The position numbers and the translations under genes are program-made. The notes below the pieces were generated by a model. The model ran no database searches and was not told the DNA's origin. It worked only from the letters and a program-made list of their open reading frames with translations. A stretch of DNA of 5,841 bases from Candidatus Gastranaerophilales bacterium (GTDB lineage: Bacteria; Cyanobacteriota; Vampirovibrionia; Gastranaerophilales; Gastranaerophilaceae): NCBI GenBank assembly GCA_021205645.1, contig JAJPXE010000069.1, forward strand, positions 1 to 5,841, given 5' to 3'. Shown here piece by piece: positions 1 to 5,841 of this stretch. Numbering within the stretch: position 1 is the stretch's first letter; the number at the start of each line of letters is the position of its first letter.

Positions 1-17
1 GGATTACCAGAAAGGCA

Positions 18-2444
18 TCAACGATATTCTTTTTTTAGCCGCCGGTAATATTTACGTGTTCTTGAGTCAAATCCGTCAACTTCGTATCCGTGTTTATTTG
101 AGATTACTTTTATGGAATTAATTTTATCCGTACGCATAACTTTTGATGAGGAGATAAGTTTCATTGTCATAGGATGCGGGTGACCGTATCTGTTATAGCC
201 GACCGACACAATTGAGACTTCAGGATTCAGATAAGCCATCATCTCTTTGTTGACAACATTCCCTGCTCCGTGATGACCGACTTTCAACACGGTAATATTT
301 GGGGGAAGTTTCGTTTTTATTCTGTTATACGCTCTGACACCCGCATCACCCGTGAACAGCATTGACATTTTTCCGTGCCGGACAAGGGTTATTACAGAAT
401 TCTCGTTCTCACAGCTGTCATGCCCGTTTTTCGGAAGTTCCGCCATATATGTACGCATTTCAAAACCATCTTCGCTGTATATGATACGGTTATTTTTTGC
501 TATGATTTTATCCGTATCTTTTTTGTTATCAATTGCTTTATATATGCGTTTCGCAAGTCTTTTATCATCATTAAGCGAGTTAAGATAGACATTTTTGACT
601 TTAAGATTTTTTATAATATCAATTGAGCCGCCTGCGTGGTCATCATCAAAATGAGTCACTATCAACCCTTCAATATTTTTAATTCCTTTATCTTTCAAAT
701 ATTTCAGAATTATAATATCCGCTTGAGAACGTCTGCCCATATATCCTGATTTGCCGGTATCAATAATGAAATATTTATTTTGCGGAGTTTTAAGCAGGAA
801 CGCATCCGCATTTCCTACATCAAATGCTATGACTTCAAAATTATGATTAGGAATATGCATTGTTGCCGAGAGAATAAGGATAACGGTAAGTGCTGCTACG
901 GACAGACACAACTTTTTATTATTAAACCTGATTTTTAAGAGTACAATTATTAAAGAGAGGATTATATAATATAACAGCACCTGTAAAATTGACGGGTGTG
1001 TTGTTATAATAAGCGAATGCGGAAGTTCGGCAAAGAATGTTGAAATACACACAAGTATATCAAGCATCGGTTTAAGAACGAAATCAAAAATATGACAGAC
1101 CAAATCCGCAACAGGAGTAAATAGTGAAAATACGGAGCTTACGAAACCGCCGAAACTGATTACGGATAGAAACGGCATTGAAACTATATTTGCAAAAAAT
1201 GAATATGTGCTTATTGTATTAAAATAAAACATCTGAACAGGTATAACCCAAATCTGGGCAATTACGGGAATAAACACCGCAGTTGAGATTAAGAGGGGAA
1301 GTCTCTTTGTATATTGAAGAACCGGTTCAGCCGATACGATTATCCCAAAAGTTACAATAAACGAGAGTTGGAACCCGACATCATTGATATATGCGGGATT
1401 ATAGATAAGCATTAACAATCCGACAAATGATAGCAATGCGACACTATGTGCATCTCTGTCAATAAGTTTGCCGAGAAGTATAAATATGAGCATAAGTGCA
1501 GCACGAATAACCGATGCTCCGAGTCCGGTCATTAAACAATACAAAATCACGACAAATATTCCTGAAATAATTCTGATATTATATGGTACATTTAGCCTTC
1601 TCAGGAAAAAGAACAGAAAAGTACTGATAAATGCAACGTTCATGCCTGATGCGGCAAGGATATGGAGTAATCCCGAGTTAATAAAAGTTGTTTTGATATA
1701 ATCGGGCGGAGCGACGGCATCATCCCCGAAAACTATTCCGCCGAGTATTTCTATATTAGGGCTTTTTAGGTATTTAGAATGTGTTTTCAATATACTGTTG
1801 CGTTTTGTGTTCAAATATTGAATAACTTTCCATTTTGCGGACAGTTCGTGTTTGATAGGTTTTACATCGGCTTTATCAGCATAGAACAGTGTATATGTTT
1901 GAAAGTTTCTAAGATAGCTGCCGTAGGAAAATTGTGACGGATTAGAGGCTTTAAACGGTTTTCTTAATTTACCCTGTATTTCGTAATAATTTCCGATAAG
2001 AAGATTACTGAAATCGTTATCTGATTTCGGACAGTTTAAGCTTACGAGCACTTTATTCGAGAGTGTTTTAACCTGTCCGTTATTGAGTTTAATTTTATCT
2101 GTTACAAAGAAGAATTTTGAATTATTTTGTATATTACTGTTCGGAATAGAAACGATTTGCCCGCAGACAGTTCCGTCAGCGGGTGCGATTTTAAACAATT
2201 CATCGGAATTTTTAATCCTCAGATTAGCATTAAAGAACCCGAAATAGAATATAAAAATCCAGAGCATGACGAATTTAGCGGGCAGATTTTTAATGAGCAG
2301 AAAAACGGAAACAGCGGTAAATACACCTGCAAACAGTATCGGTTTATCGCAGAAGTATGCAAATAATCCAAAAATATATGACATTACGGCGGCGAACATC
2401 AAGGTATTCTTGCTCTGAAGCAAATCTCCAAAAATCTTTTTCAT
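18..2444 (-). CDS. comEC: ComEC/Rec2 family competence DNA channel, full length
   Basis: Inner-membrane channel that passes single-stranded DNA into the cytoplasm during natural transformation (family knowledge). The 808 aa match the usual three-part family layout. Residues 15-71 hold about three membrane helices, and residues 85-195 form a soluble OB-fold-like (DUF4131) domain. Residues 235-505 are the polytopic Competence domain, with GGIVFGDD (235-242), HILAASGMNV (261-270), VIRAALM (312-318) and GFQLSF (357-362). Residues 535-790 are a metallo-beta-lactamase-like domain with DVG (542-544), IDTG (561-564), HFDDDH (598-603), TGD (698-700), GHH (723-725) and GHPHP (754-758), so the metal-ligand motifs look intact. 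C94 and C138 lie in the OB-like domain at a spacing similar to the disulfide known in Bacillus ComEC; pairing here is inferred. The ATG is fixed by an in-frame TAA seven codons upstream. There is no Shine-Dalgarno sequence, but a good promoter lies just upstream. Family assignment is very secure; activity in transformation is untested. Confidence 0.96.
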   Translation of the reverse strand: MKKIFGDLLQSKNTLMFAAVMSYIFGLFAYFCDKPILFAGVFTAVSVFLLIKNLPAKFVMLWIFIFYFGFFNANLRIKNSDELFKIAPADGTVCGQIVSIPNSNIQNNSKFFFVTDKIKLNNGQVKTLSNKVLVSLNCPKSDNDFSNLLIGNYYEIQGKLRKPFKASNPSQFSYGSYLRNFQTYTLFYADKADVKPIKHELSAKWKVIQYLNTKRNSILKTHSKYLKSPNIEILGGIVFGDDAVAPPDYIKTTFINSGLLHILAASGMNVAFISTFLFFFLRRLNVPYNIRIISGIFVVILYCLMTGLGASVIRAALMLIFILLGKLIDRDAHSVALLSFVGLLMLIYNPAYINDVGFQLSFIVTFGIIVSAEPVLQYTKRLPLLISTAVFIPVIAQIWVIPVQMFYFNTISTYSFFANIVSMPFLSVISFGGFVSSVFSLFTPVADLVCHIFDFVLKPMLDILVCISTFFAELPHSLIITTHPSILQVLLYYIILSLIIVLLKIRFNNKKLCLSVAALTVILILSATMHIPNHNFEVIAFDVGNADAFLLKTPQNKYFIIDTGKSGYMGRRSQADIIILKYLKDKGIKNIEGLIVTHFDDDHAGGSIDIIKNLKVKNVYLNSLNDDKRLAKRIYKAIDNKKDTDKIIAKNNRIIYSEDGFEMRTYMAELPKNGHDSCENENSVITLVRHGKMSMLFTGDAGVRAYNRIKTKLPPNITVLKVGHHGAGNVVNKEMMAYLNPEVSIVSVGYNRYGHPHPMTMKLISSSKVMRTDKINSIKVISNKHGYEVDGFDSRTRKYYRRLKKEYR

Positions 2445-2454
2445 AGAGAGATTA

Positions 2455-2479
2455 TTGCACGATTATAATTGTCGTGCAA
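2455..2479. promoter_or_regulatory. Inverted repeat over the comEC -10 box, possible operator
   Basis: A perfect inverted repeat TTGCACGA (2455-2462), 9-nt spacer, TCGTGCAA (2472-2479) spans the -10 box and the predicted start point of the comEC promoter. Because transcription would begin inside the left arm, the transcript from this promoter cannot form the hairpin, which favours a DNA operator for a dimeric regulator over an RNA structure. In read-through RNA from dusB it could form an 8-bp stem ending about 10 nt before the start codon. The repeat is seen directly; the regulator is unknown and I do not recognise the motif. Confidence 0.5.
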
Positions 2480-2490
2480 GGAAATGTAAA
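2462..2490 (-). promoter_or_regulatory. Sigma70-type promoter of comEC
   Basis: On the minus strand a TTTACA -35 box (2490-2485, five of six consensus bases) is followed after exactly 17 bp by a perfect TATAAT -10 box (2467-2462). Transcription would be expected to start near 2456-2455, giving a leader of only about 11-12 nt before the comEC ATG at 2444. That leader (TAATCTCTCT) is pyrimidine-rich and has no ribosome-binding site. The position directly upstream of comEC, after a 216-bp gap from dusB, supports an independent transcription start. The boxes are seen directly; their use in vivo is inferred. Confidence 0.7.
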
Positions 2491-2492
2491 CT

Positions 2493-2546
2493 AAATGAGA
2501 AAATACAAAAAAGAGGGAAGAATGGAGAATTGGAAATGGGAAATAA
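2493..2546 (-). terminator. Pyrimidine-rich, G-poor tract, possible Rho (rut-like) site
   Basis: Read on the minus strand, these 54 nt contain about 15 C and a single G, the rest being mostly T, with repeated TCC/TTC groups. Such C-over-G, unstructured RNA is what Rho loads on, and the tract lies between dusB and the comEC promoter, where termination would be useful. No canonical intrinsic terminator (strong hairpin plus U-run) was found after dusB. Composition is seen directly; the terminator role is a weak inference. Confidence 0.25.
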
Positions 2547-2568
2547 GCTCTCTCTGTTCGGATAGAGC
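2547..2568 (-). terminator. Weak hairpin downstream of dusB
   Basis: On the minus strand GCTCTATC and GAGAGAGC flank the 6-nt loop CGAACA and form a stem of seven pairs with one internal mismatch, followed by TTATTT. The following U-run is broken and the stem is modest, so this is at best a poor intrinsic terminator for the TPR-dusB transcript. It could help pausing ahead of the pyrimidine tract that follows it. Confidence 0.25.
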
Positions 2569-2569
2569 C

Positions 2570-2660
2570 GGGGTAAATGTATTTTCAGTTTCCCCCTCCC
2601 ACAAAAAATATGTTCACCCACTCAAGAGGAAGCTAAAACATTGCCCCCCCCCTTACCCCT
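2570..2660. other. G-tract-rich intergenic segment after dusB
   Basis: On the transcribed (minus) strand this non-coding stretch has G-runs of 4 (2659-2656), 9 (2652-2644), 3 (2619-2617), 3 (2600-2598) and 5 (2596-2592), then a CCCC at 2573-2570. GGGGTAA at one end is perfectly complementary to TTACCCC at the other (2653-2659 against 2570-2576), so the RNA could close into a loop of about 90 nt. This differs sharply from the AT-rich flanks. It could be a structured 3' UTR, a G-quadruplex-prone region or a remnant of an intergenic repeat; none of these can be decided from the window alone. The run of nine is a likely site of length variation, but it lies outside any gene. Confidence 0.45.
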
Positions 2661-3614
2661 TTACTCTCCGGCGCAGATGCAATCAAGTATTTTCATAATC
2701 TCATTGTAATCTTCTGTTGTAACAAGCCGGCTTCTGTATTTTGCCGCATTTTTTACACTATTTATATAGAACGGATAGAATTTTCTCACAAATTTTATGC
2801 CGGTTTTTTCCCCCCGCAGTGCAATTTCTTCATTAAGATGCTGTTTTAAATCCTCTATCTTTTCTTCAAGCTCCGGTACCCTAAGCCGCTCTCCCGTTGC
2901 AAGAAAATGCTCTATCCTGTATATCAAAGAGGCATCTCCGATAGTTGCACGACCGATTGCAATCCCGTCCGCATTCGACTGTTCAAGGCATTTTTCAGCT
3001 GCTTCAATTGATGTAACATCACCGTTTGCAAATACCGGTATATCAACGGATTTTTTGAGCTCTGATATTTTTGTCCAGTCGGCAGAACCGCTATACATCC
3101 GGTTTCTTGTTCTCCCGTGTATGGTTATAAAATCCGCACCTGCTTCCTGCATCCATTCACCAAATTCAACATAATTCATTTCACTTTCCGTATAACCAAG
3201 ACGAAATTTTACACTGACGGGGATGCTGACTCTTTCTTTTACTGCTTTTACTATATCATAAGCAAGACTGTGGTTTCTCATCAACGCACAGCCATCATTT
3301 CCACGAACGACTTTGCCGACCGGACAACCCATGTTTATATCAATCATATCCGCAAATTGTTCCAGATACTTTGCGCAATTTGCAATCATTTCAGGTTTAT
3401 GCCCGCTTAACTGGTAAGATATCGGACTATGATTATTGTCACGCTTTGTTATTGTTGTGTCTTTAACCTGTGTTAATGCTTCAGAACTTATCATCTCGGT
3501 TGTGATAAGACTGTCTTTTGAATATTTCCTGACCAGACTGCGTAATACATAATCCGTTATGCCAGCCATAGGGGCTAAAGATACTTTTGTTTTTATTAAT
3601 TGACTTACTTCCAT
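2661..3614 (-). CDS. dusB: tRNA-dihydrouridine synthase, DusB/NifR3 type
   Basis: FMN-dependent cytoplasmic enzyme that reduces specific uridines in tRNA to dihydrouridine using NADPH (family knowledge). At 317 aa it has normal family length. A TIM-barrel domain covers about residues 8-240, with LAPMAGITD (13-21), TEMISSEAL (39-47), DINMGCP (92-98) with the catalytic cysteine C97, K101, VKFRLG (135-140) with the FMN-contacting K136, TIHGRTR (164-170) with H166, ANGDV (196-200) and IGRATIG (220-226). The C-terminal helical tRNA-binding domain (about 245-317) carries the usual VRKFYPFY-type segment. The MISSEAL and NGDV motifs point to the DusB/NifR3 subgroup; which tRNA position it modifies cannot be read from sequence. 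The ATG overlaps the stop of the upstream TPR gene by one base and has no convincing Shine-Dalgarno sequence, so translation probably depends on coupling. All key residues are present. Confidence 0.95.
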   Translation of the reverse strand: MEVSQLIKTKVSLAPMAGITDYVLRSLVRKYSKDSLITTEMISSEALTQVKDTTITKRDNNHSPISYQLSGHKPEMIANCAKYLEQFADMIDINMGCPVGKVVRGNDGCALMRNHSLAYDIVKAVKERVSIPVSVKFRLGYTESEMNYVEFGEWMQEAGADFITIHGRTRNRMYSGSADWTKISELKKSVDIPVFANGDVTSIEAAEKCLEQSNADGIAIGRATIGDASLIYRIEHFLATGERLRVPELEEKIEDLKQHLNEEIALRGEKTGIKFVRKFYPFYINSVKNAAKYRSRLVTTEDYNEIMKILDCICAGE

Positions 3615-3616
3615 TA
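3612..3616 (-). promoter_or_regulatory. TAATG stop/start overlap coupling TPR gene and dusB
   Basis: On the minus strand the TAA stop of the TPR gene (3616-3614) and the ATG of dusB (3614-3612) share one A. The 12 nt before the ATG (AACTCAGCAATA) contain no ribosome-binding site; the nearest GGA lies about 14 nt away. Termination-reinitiation is therefore the most likely way dusB is translated, making the two genes an operon. Confidence 0.75.
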
Positions 3617-5764
3617 TTGCTGAGTTAATCCGGCTTCCAATTCAGGTATTCTGGCTTTTACATATTGTGAATATTCATCATCGTTTTTGTATAAGCTTAT
3701 GAATTTTTTATAGTATTCCAGAGCTGATATTACATTGTTAAGGTTATCGTAGTCTATTGCGATAAGATAGTATGTAACATCCTGATTGCTGTTAAATTGC
3801 AGTGATTTTTTATAATTTTCAATGGCAAGCTGCGGCTTGTTCTGGGCATCATAAACAGAGGCACGGTAGAAATAAGCATCGGAATTTTTAGGATTATCGG
3901 AAATAGCTTTATTTAAAATAGCAAGTGCATCTTCGTATTTTCGTTCTTCGACGAGTTTGACCGCATCTTGAACGCTGTTCTGGCTTATAACCTCGTTCAT
4001 ATCCATTAGAGCCTCTTTTGCACTCAGATGATTTGGATTATTTGTTAAAGCTTTTTGGAAGTATATTTTTGCCTCGTTATAGTTTTGCGAATTTGCATAT
4101 AATGCTCCGATACTGTACGCTATATCTGCATTGTTCGGTGAGGTTTGCAGCGCTTTTTTGTAGTATTCGATGGCTTTGTCAGGGAGATTAAGCCCCTGAT
4201 ATGCTCCCGCTATCCCGAGCAGCGAGTCTGTTGTTTCAGGTTTAACCGAGGCATACAGTTCCATTGCTTTTGCATAATTCTTTGAATTATAAGCTTCATA
4301 AGCATTTGATAGCACTTCTGCCGTTTCATCTTCTTTTACGTCACTGAGAATTTTATCAACATTTTTGTTTTCAGGGAATTTTGTTTTTGCATCTGCTAAA
4401 ATTTCCTGTGCATTTTTATAATCTTTTTTTTGTGCATAACATATTGCCAGATTTTCATATACTCCGTCCCTTTGCGGATCTGCATCTTTTACGGCAAGGT
4501 AATATCTTAAAGCTGTATCGTAATCTTTTTTCTCGTGCAATTCCATTGCATGTTCATATAACTCATTAACATAAGACTTCTCGGGGCTAACCTTACTCCT
4601 GACGTAATTATATATTTCTTCTGATGACATTGTAGCTCTTGTAAGCTGTGCAACTTTATCCTTATAGTTATCTTCATCGGGTTTTAACTTTTGGAGTTTT
4701 CTGTATTGTTCAAGTGCCTGCTGCTGATATTCAGGTTTTGCCTCGTAGCACTGTGCAAGATACAAATTAGCCTGATAATTCTGCGGGTGAAGAGTCAGAA
4801 TGTTTTTATAGGTTTCGATAGCTTTATCATAATTCCCCTGTACCTGTAAAAGTGTTCCCATATTTATCTGGGTATTAAGTGAGGTTTCTTCGCTGCGTGC
4901 AGGTTTTGTCAGTGACTGTTTATAGTAGTTGTATGCTTCCTGATATTTTTCCTGTCTTTGTTTAATCGCACCTAAATCGGCAAGCAGCTCGGCATTATTT
5001 GGCGAGGTTTCAAGTTTTTTCATGTAAATACGTTCTAAATCATACAAAATCTCGGACGAGTTTTCGCTGTGTGATAGCACATAGTTATACTGTTCCGATG
5101 CAGCAACAGTATCGCCCATTTTATCCAGCACTGCTGCATAACGCATTCTGACCGATATATCATCGGGTGAATATTCTGTCAGCATTTTGTAATATTCCGC
5201 TGATTTTATTAAATTATTCATTGATTTCATCATTGAGGCAATTCTCAACAATGCTATTTTTCTGTATTTGTCATTATTTACAACCTGTTCATATTCGTAT
5301 ATTGATGCGGCAAAATTTCCTGCATTGTTCAGTTCTTCCGCAAGTTTGTAGTGACCTTCCGGTGTGGTATTTGCCTTATATTGTTTTTCACAATATTGAA
5401 GGCTGTTATATGCAGAGGATATGGAGCTTATGGAATTCATTGCGACATCTTTATCAACATAGTATTTAAGATAAAAAATCGCACATCTGAAATCATCCGA
5501 TGCGGTTTTAAAATTGTTTTCATAGTTAGCAATATACGTGCCTCTTGCGAGATAAGAGTTTACAAGCCCGATTCTTGCCGAATTATCAAGAAAATTTATC
5601 ATCAGTGCTTTTTTAAATTCATCAATTGCACTTGAATATCTTGAGTTAAAGAAATATTGCTGTCCCAGTGTATAATGTTCCTGAAATCCTGCATATACAC
5701 AGCTTGCGGTTCCCAATAAGAAACCTGTTATAATTAGCACACCTGATAAAAACTTTTTATTCAT
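3614..5764 (-). CDS. Exported TPR-repeat protein of unknown function
   Basis: A 716-aa protein that is almost entirely TPR helical hairpins, a fold that acts as a protein-interaction scaffold. An N-terminal signal peptide is clear: MNKK, a hydrophobic core at about 6-21, and an AxA-like site VYA (23-25) giving cleavage before G26. C22 is preceded by TAS, a poor lipobox, so a soluble periplasmic or secreted form is favoured over a lipoprotein. TPR units are recognisable near 28-60, 135-165, 168-200, 202-232, 257-288, 297-328, 330-363, 399-430, 433-464, 482-510, 513-542, 545-576, 597-627, 629-660 and 662-692. The best match the consensus closely, for example DKAIEYYKKALQTSPNNADI (529-548). Residues 61-130 and 364-398 are more divergent and may break the superhelix into blocks. 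No enzymatic domain or C-terminal anchor is seen. The ATG has no Shine-Dalgarno sequence but gives a proper signal peptide. The gene is translationally coupled to dusB, which does not explain its role. Envelope assembly or secretion scaffolding is a guess only. Confidence 0.9.
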   Translation of the reverse strand: MNKKFLSGVLIITGFLLGTASCVYAGFQEHYTLGQQYFFNSRYSSAIDEFKKALMINFLDNSARIGLVNSYLARGTYIANYENNFKTASDDFRCAIFYLKYYVDKDVAMNSISSISSAYNSLQYCEKQYKANTTPEGHYKLAEELNNAGNFAASIYEYEQVVNNDKYRKIALLRIASMMKSMNNLIKSAEYYKMLTEYSPDDISVRMRYAAVLDKMGDTVAASEQYNYVLSHSENSSEILYDLERIYMKKLETSPNNAELLADLGAIKQRQEKYQEAYNYYKQSLTKPARSEETSLNTQINMGTLLQVQGNYDKAIETYKNILTLHPQNYQANLYLAQCYEAKPEYQQQALEQYRKLQKLKPDEDNYKDKVAQLTRATMSSEEIYNYVRSKVSPEKSYVNELYEHAMELHEKKDYDTALRYYLAVKDADPQRDGVYENLAICYAQKKDYKNAQEILADAKTKFPENKNVDKILSDVKEDETAEVLSNAYEAYNSKNYAKAMELYASVKPETTDSLLGIAGAYQGLNLPDKAIEYYKKALQTSPNNADIAYSIGALYANSQNYNEAKIYFQKALTNNPNHLSAKEALMDMNEVISQNSVQDAVKLVEERKYEDALAILNKAISDNPKNSDAYFYRASVYDAQNKPQLAIENYKKSLQFNSNQDVTYYLIAIDYDNLNNVISALEYYKKFISLYKNDDEYSQYVKARIPELEAGLTQQ

Positions 5765-5772
5765 AATAATAT

Positions 5773-5801
5773 TCTATAACAAGCATAAAACTTGTACACT
5801 A
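5773..5801 (-). promoter_or_regulatory. Possible extended -10 promoter of the TPR-dusB operon
   Basis: On the minus strand TGTTATAGA (5781-5773) resembles an extended -10 element (TG, one base, TATAGA). The expected -35 position (5801-5796, TAGTGT) matches poorly. If used, transcription would start near 5766, almost at the ATG at 5764, giving an essentially leaderless message that fits the lack of a ribosome-binding site. A competing TATAAA box lies at 5833-5828, whose -35 region would fall outside the window. A weak inverted repeat ACAAG/CTTGT (5779-5783, 5791-5795) lies in the spacer. Confidence 0.3.
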
Positions 5802-5817
5802 TCTAAATATTTAGATA
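5800..5817. promoter_or_regulatory. Perfect 18-bp palindrome upstream of the TPR gene
   Basis: TATCTAAATATTTAGATA is perfectly self-complementary over 18 bp with no spacer and lies 36 bp upstream of the TPR start codon. It abuts the -35 position of the candidate promoter, the place where an operator or activator site is often found. Its AT-richness makes a chance palindrome more likely than usual and makes a stable RNA hairpin unlikely. No regulator can be named. Confidence 0.4.
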
Positions 5818-5841
5818 TATATACTATTTTATAAGAAATAA

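Noticed and set aside
12..20. TGATG overlap at the end of comEC that could start a coupled downstream gene
   Set aside because: The frame from that ATG runs only four codons (M-P-F-W) before TAA, so it is not a gene start.
2601..2610. T6 run on the minus strand (2608-2603) as an intrinsic terminator
   Set aside because: No stable GC-rich hairpin directly precedes it; only short imperfect pairings are possible.
2495..2698. A 67-codon plus-strand reading frame with a purine-rich AGAGGG ahead of an internal ATG at 2522
   Set aside because: The apparent ribosome-binding site is just part of the purine-rich complement of the pyrimidine tract. The frame crosses low-complexity C-runs, overlaps the end of dusB, has no recognisable protein features, and the real genes here do not use such sites.
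2797..3410. Plus-strand frames of 125 and 97 codons opposite dusB
   Set aside because: They are antisense shadows of a well-conserved enzyme gene, with serine/cysteine-rich composition typical of reverse-frame translation.
3699..3701. Reading the TPR protein as a lipoprotein because of C22 (codon at 5701-5699)
   Set aside because: The residues before the cysteine (T-A-S) lack the usual leucine or similar at -3, and a good VYA signal peptidase I site follows at once. The position given in the range is nominal; the codon lies at 5699-5701.
5167..5635. Plus-strand frames of 94-100 codons opposite the TPR gene
   Set aside because: Antisense to clear TPR coding sequence, with no start signals and no recognisable domain.
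1..5841. CRISPR array, tRNA/rRNA genes, insertion sequence or phage functions
   Set aside because: No regularly spaced repeats, no cloverleaf or rRNA-like segments and no transposase, integrase or phage motifs were seen; coding sequence occupies nearly the whole window.

Overview
The window is an AT-rich bacterial segment with three genes, all on the minus strand and closely packed. In transcription order (right to left) they are: an exported tetratricopeptide-repeat (TPR) protein of 716 aa (5764 to 3614), a DusB/NifR3-type tRNA-dihydrouridine synthase of 317 aa (3614 to 2661), and a full-length ComEC/Rec2 competence DNA channel of 808 aa (2444 to 18). No RNA gene, insertion sequence, CRISPR array or phage gene is visible.

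The organism is most likely a low-GC bacterium with a Sec-type export system. None of the three start codons has a Shine-Dalgarno sequence, codon use is AT-biased, and the ComEC core motif reads SGMNV where the usual form is SGLHV. This loosely suggests a non-photosynthetic cyanobacterial relative (Vampirovibrionia/Melainabacteria, for example Gastranaerophilales). That is an inference from style, not a database result, and other low-GC gut or environmental lineages remain possible.

Layout: positions 5765-5841 hold the upstream region of the TPR gene, with a perfect 18-bp palindrome and a possible extended -10 promoter. The TPR stop and the dusB start share one base (TAATG), so these two genes are almost certainly co-transcribed and translationally coupled. 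A 216-bp intergenic stretch (2445-2660) separates dusB from comEC and is the most unusual part of the window. Its dusB-proximal half carries several G-tracts on the transcribed strand, including a run of nine. Its comEC-proximal half is a 54-nt, nearly G-free pyrimidine tract on the same strand. It ends in a good sigma70-type promoter for comEC (TTTACA, 17 bp, TATAAT) whose -10 box sits inside a perfect 8-bp inverted repeat. comEC therefore probably has its own regulated promoter and a very short leader.

Functionally the genes are a competence/DNA-uptake channel, a tRNA-modification enzyme and an exported TPR protein of unknown role. I see no evidence that they form one pathway. I found no clearly novel multi-gene system; the observations most worth checking are the comEC control region and the odd dusB-comEC intergenic stretch.
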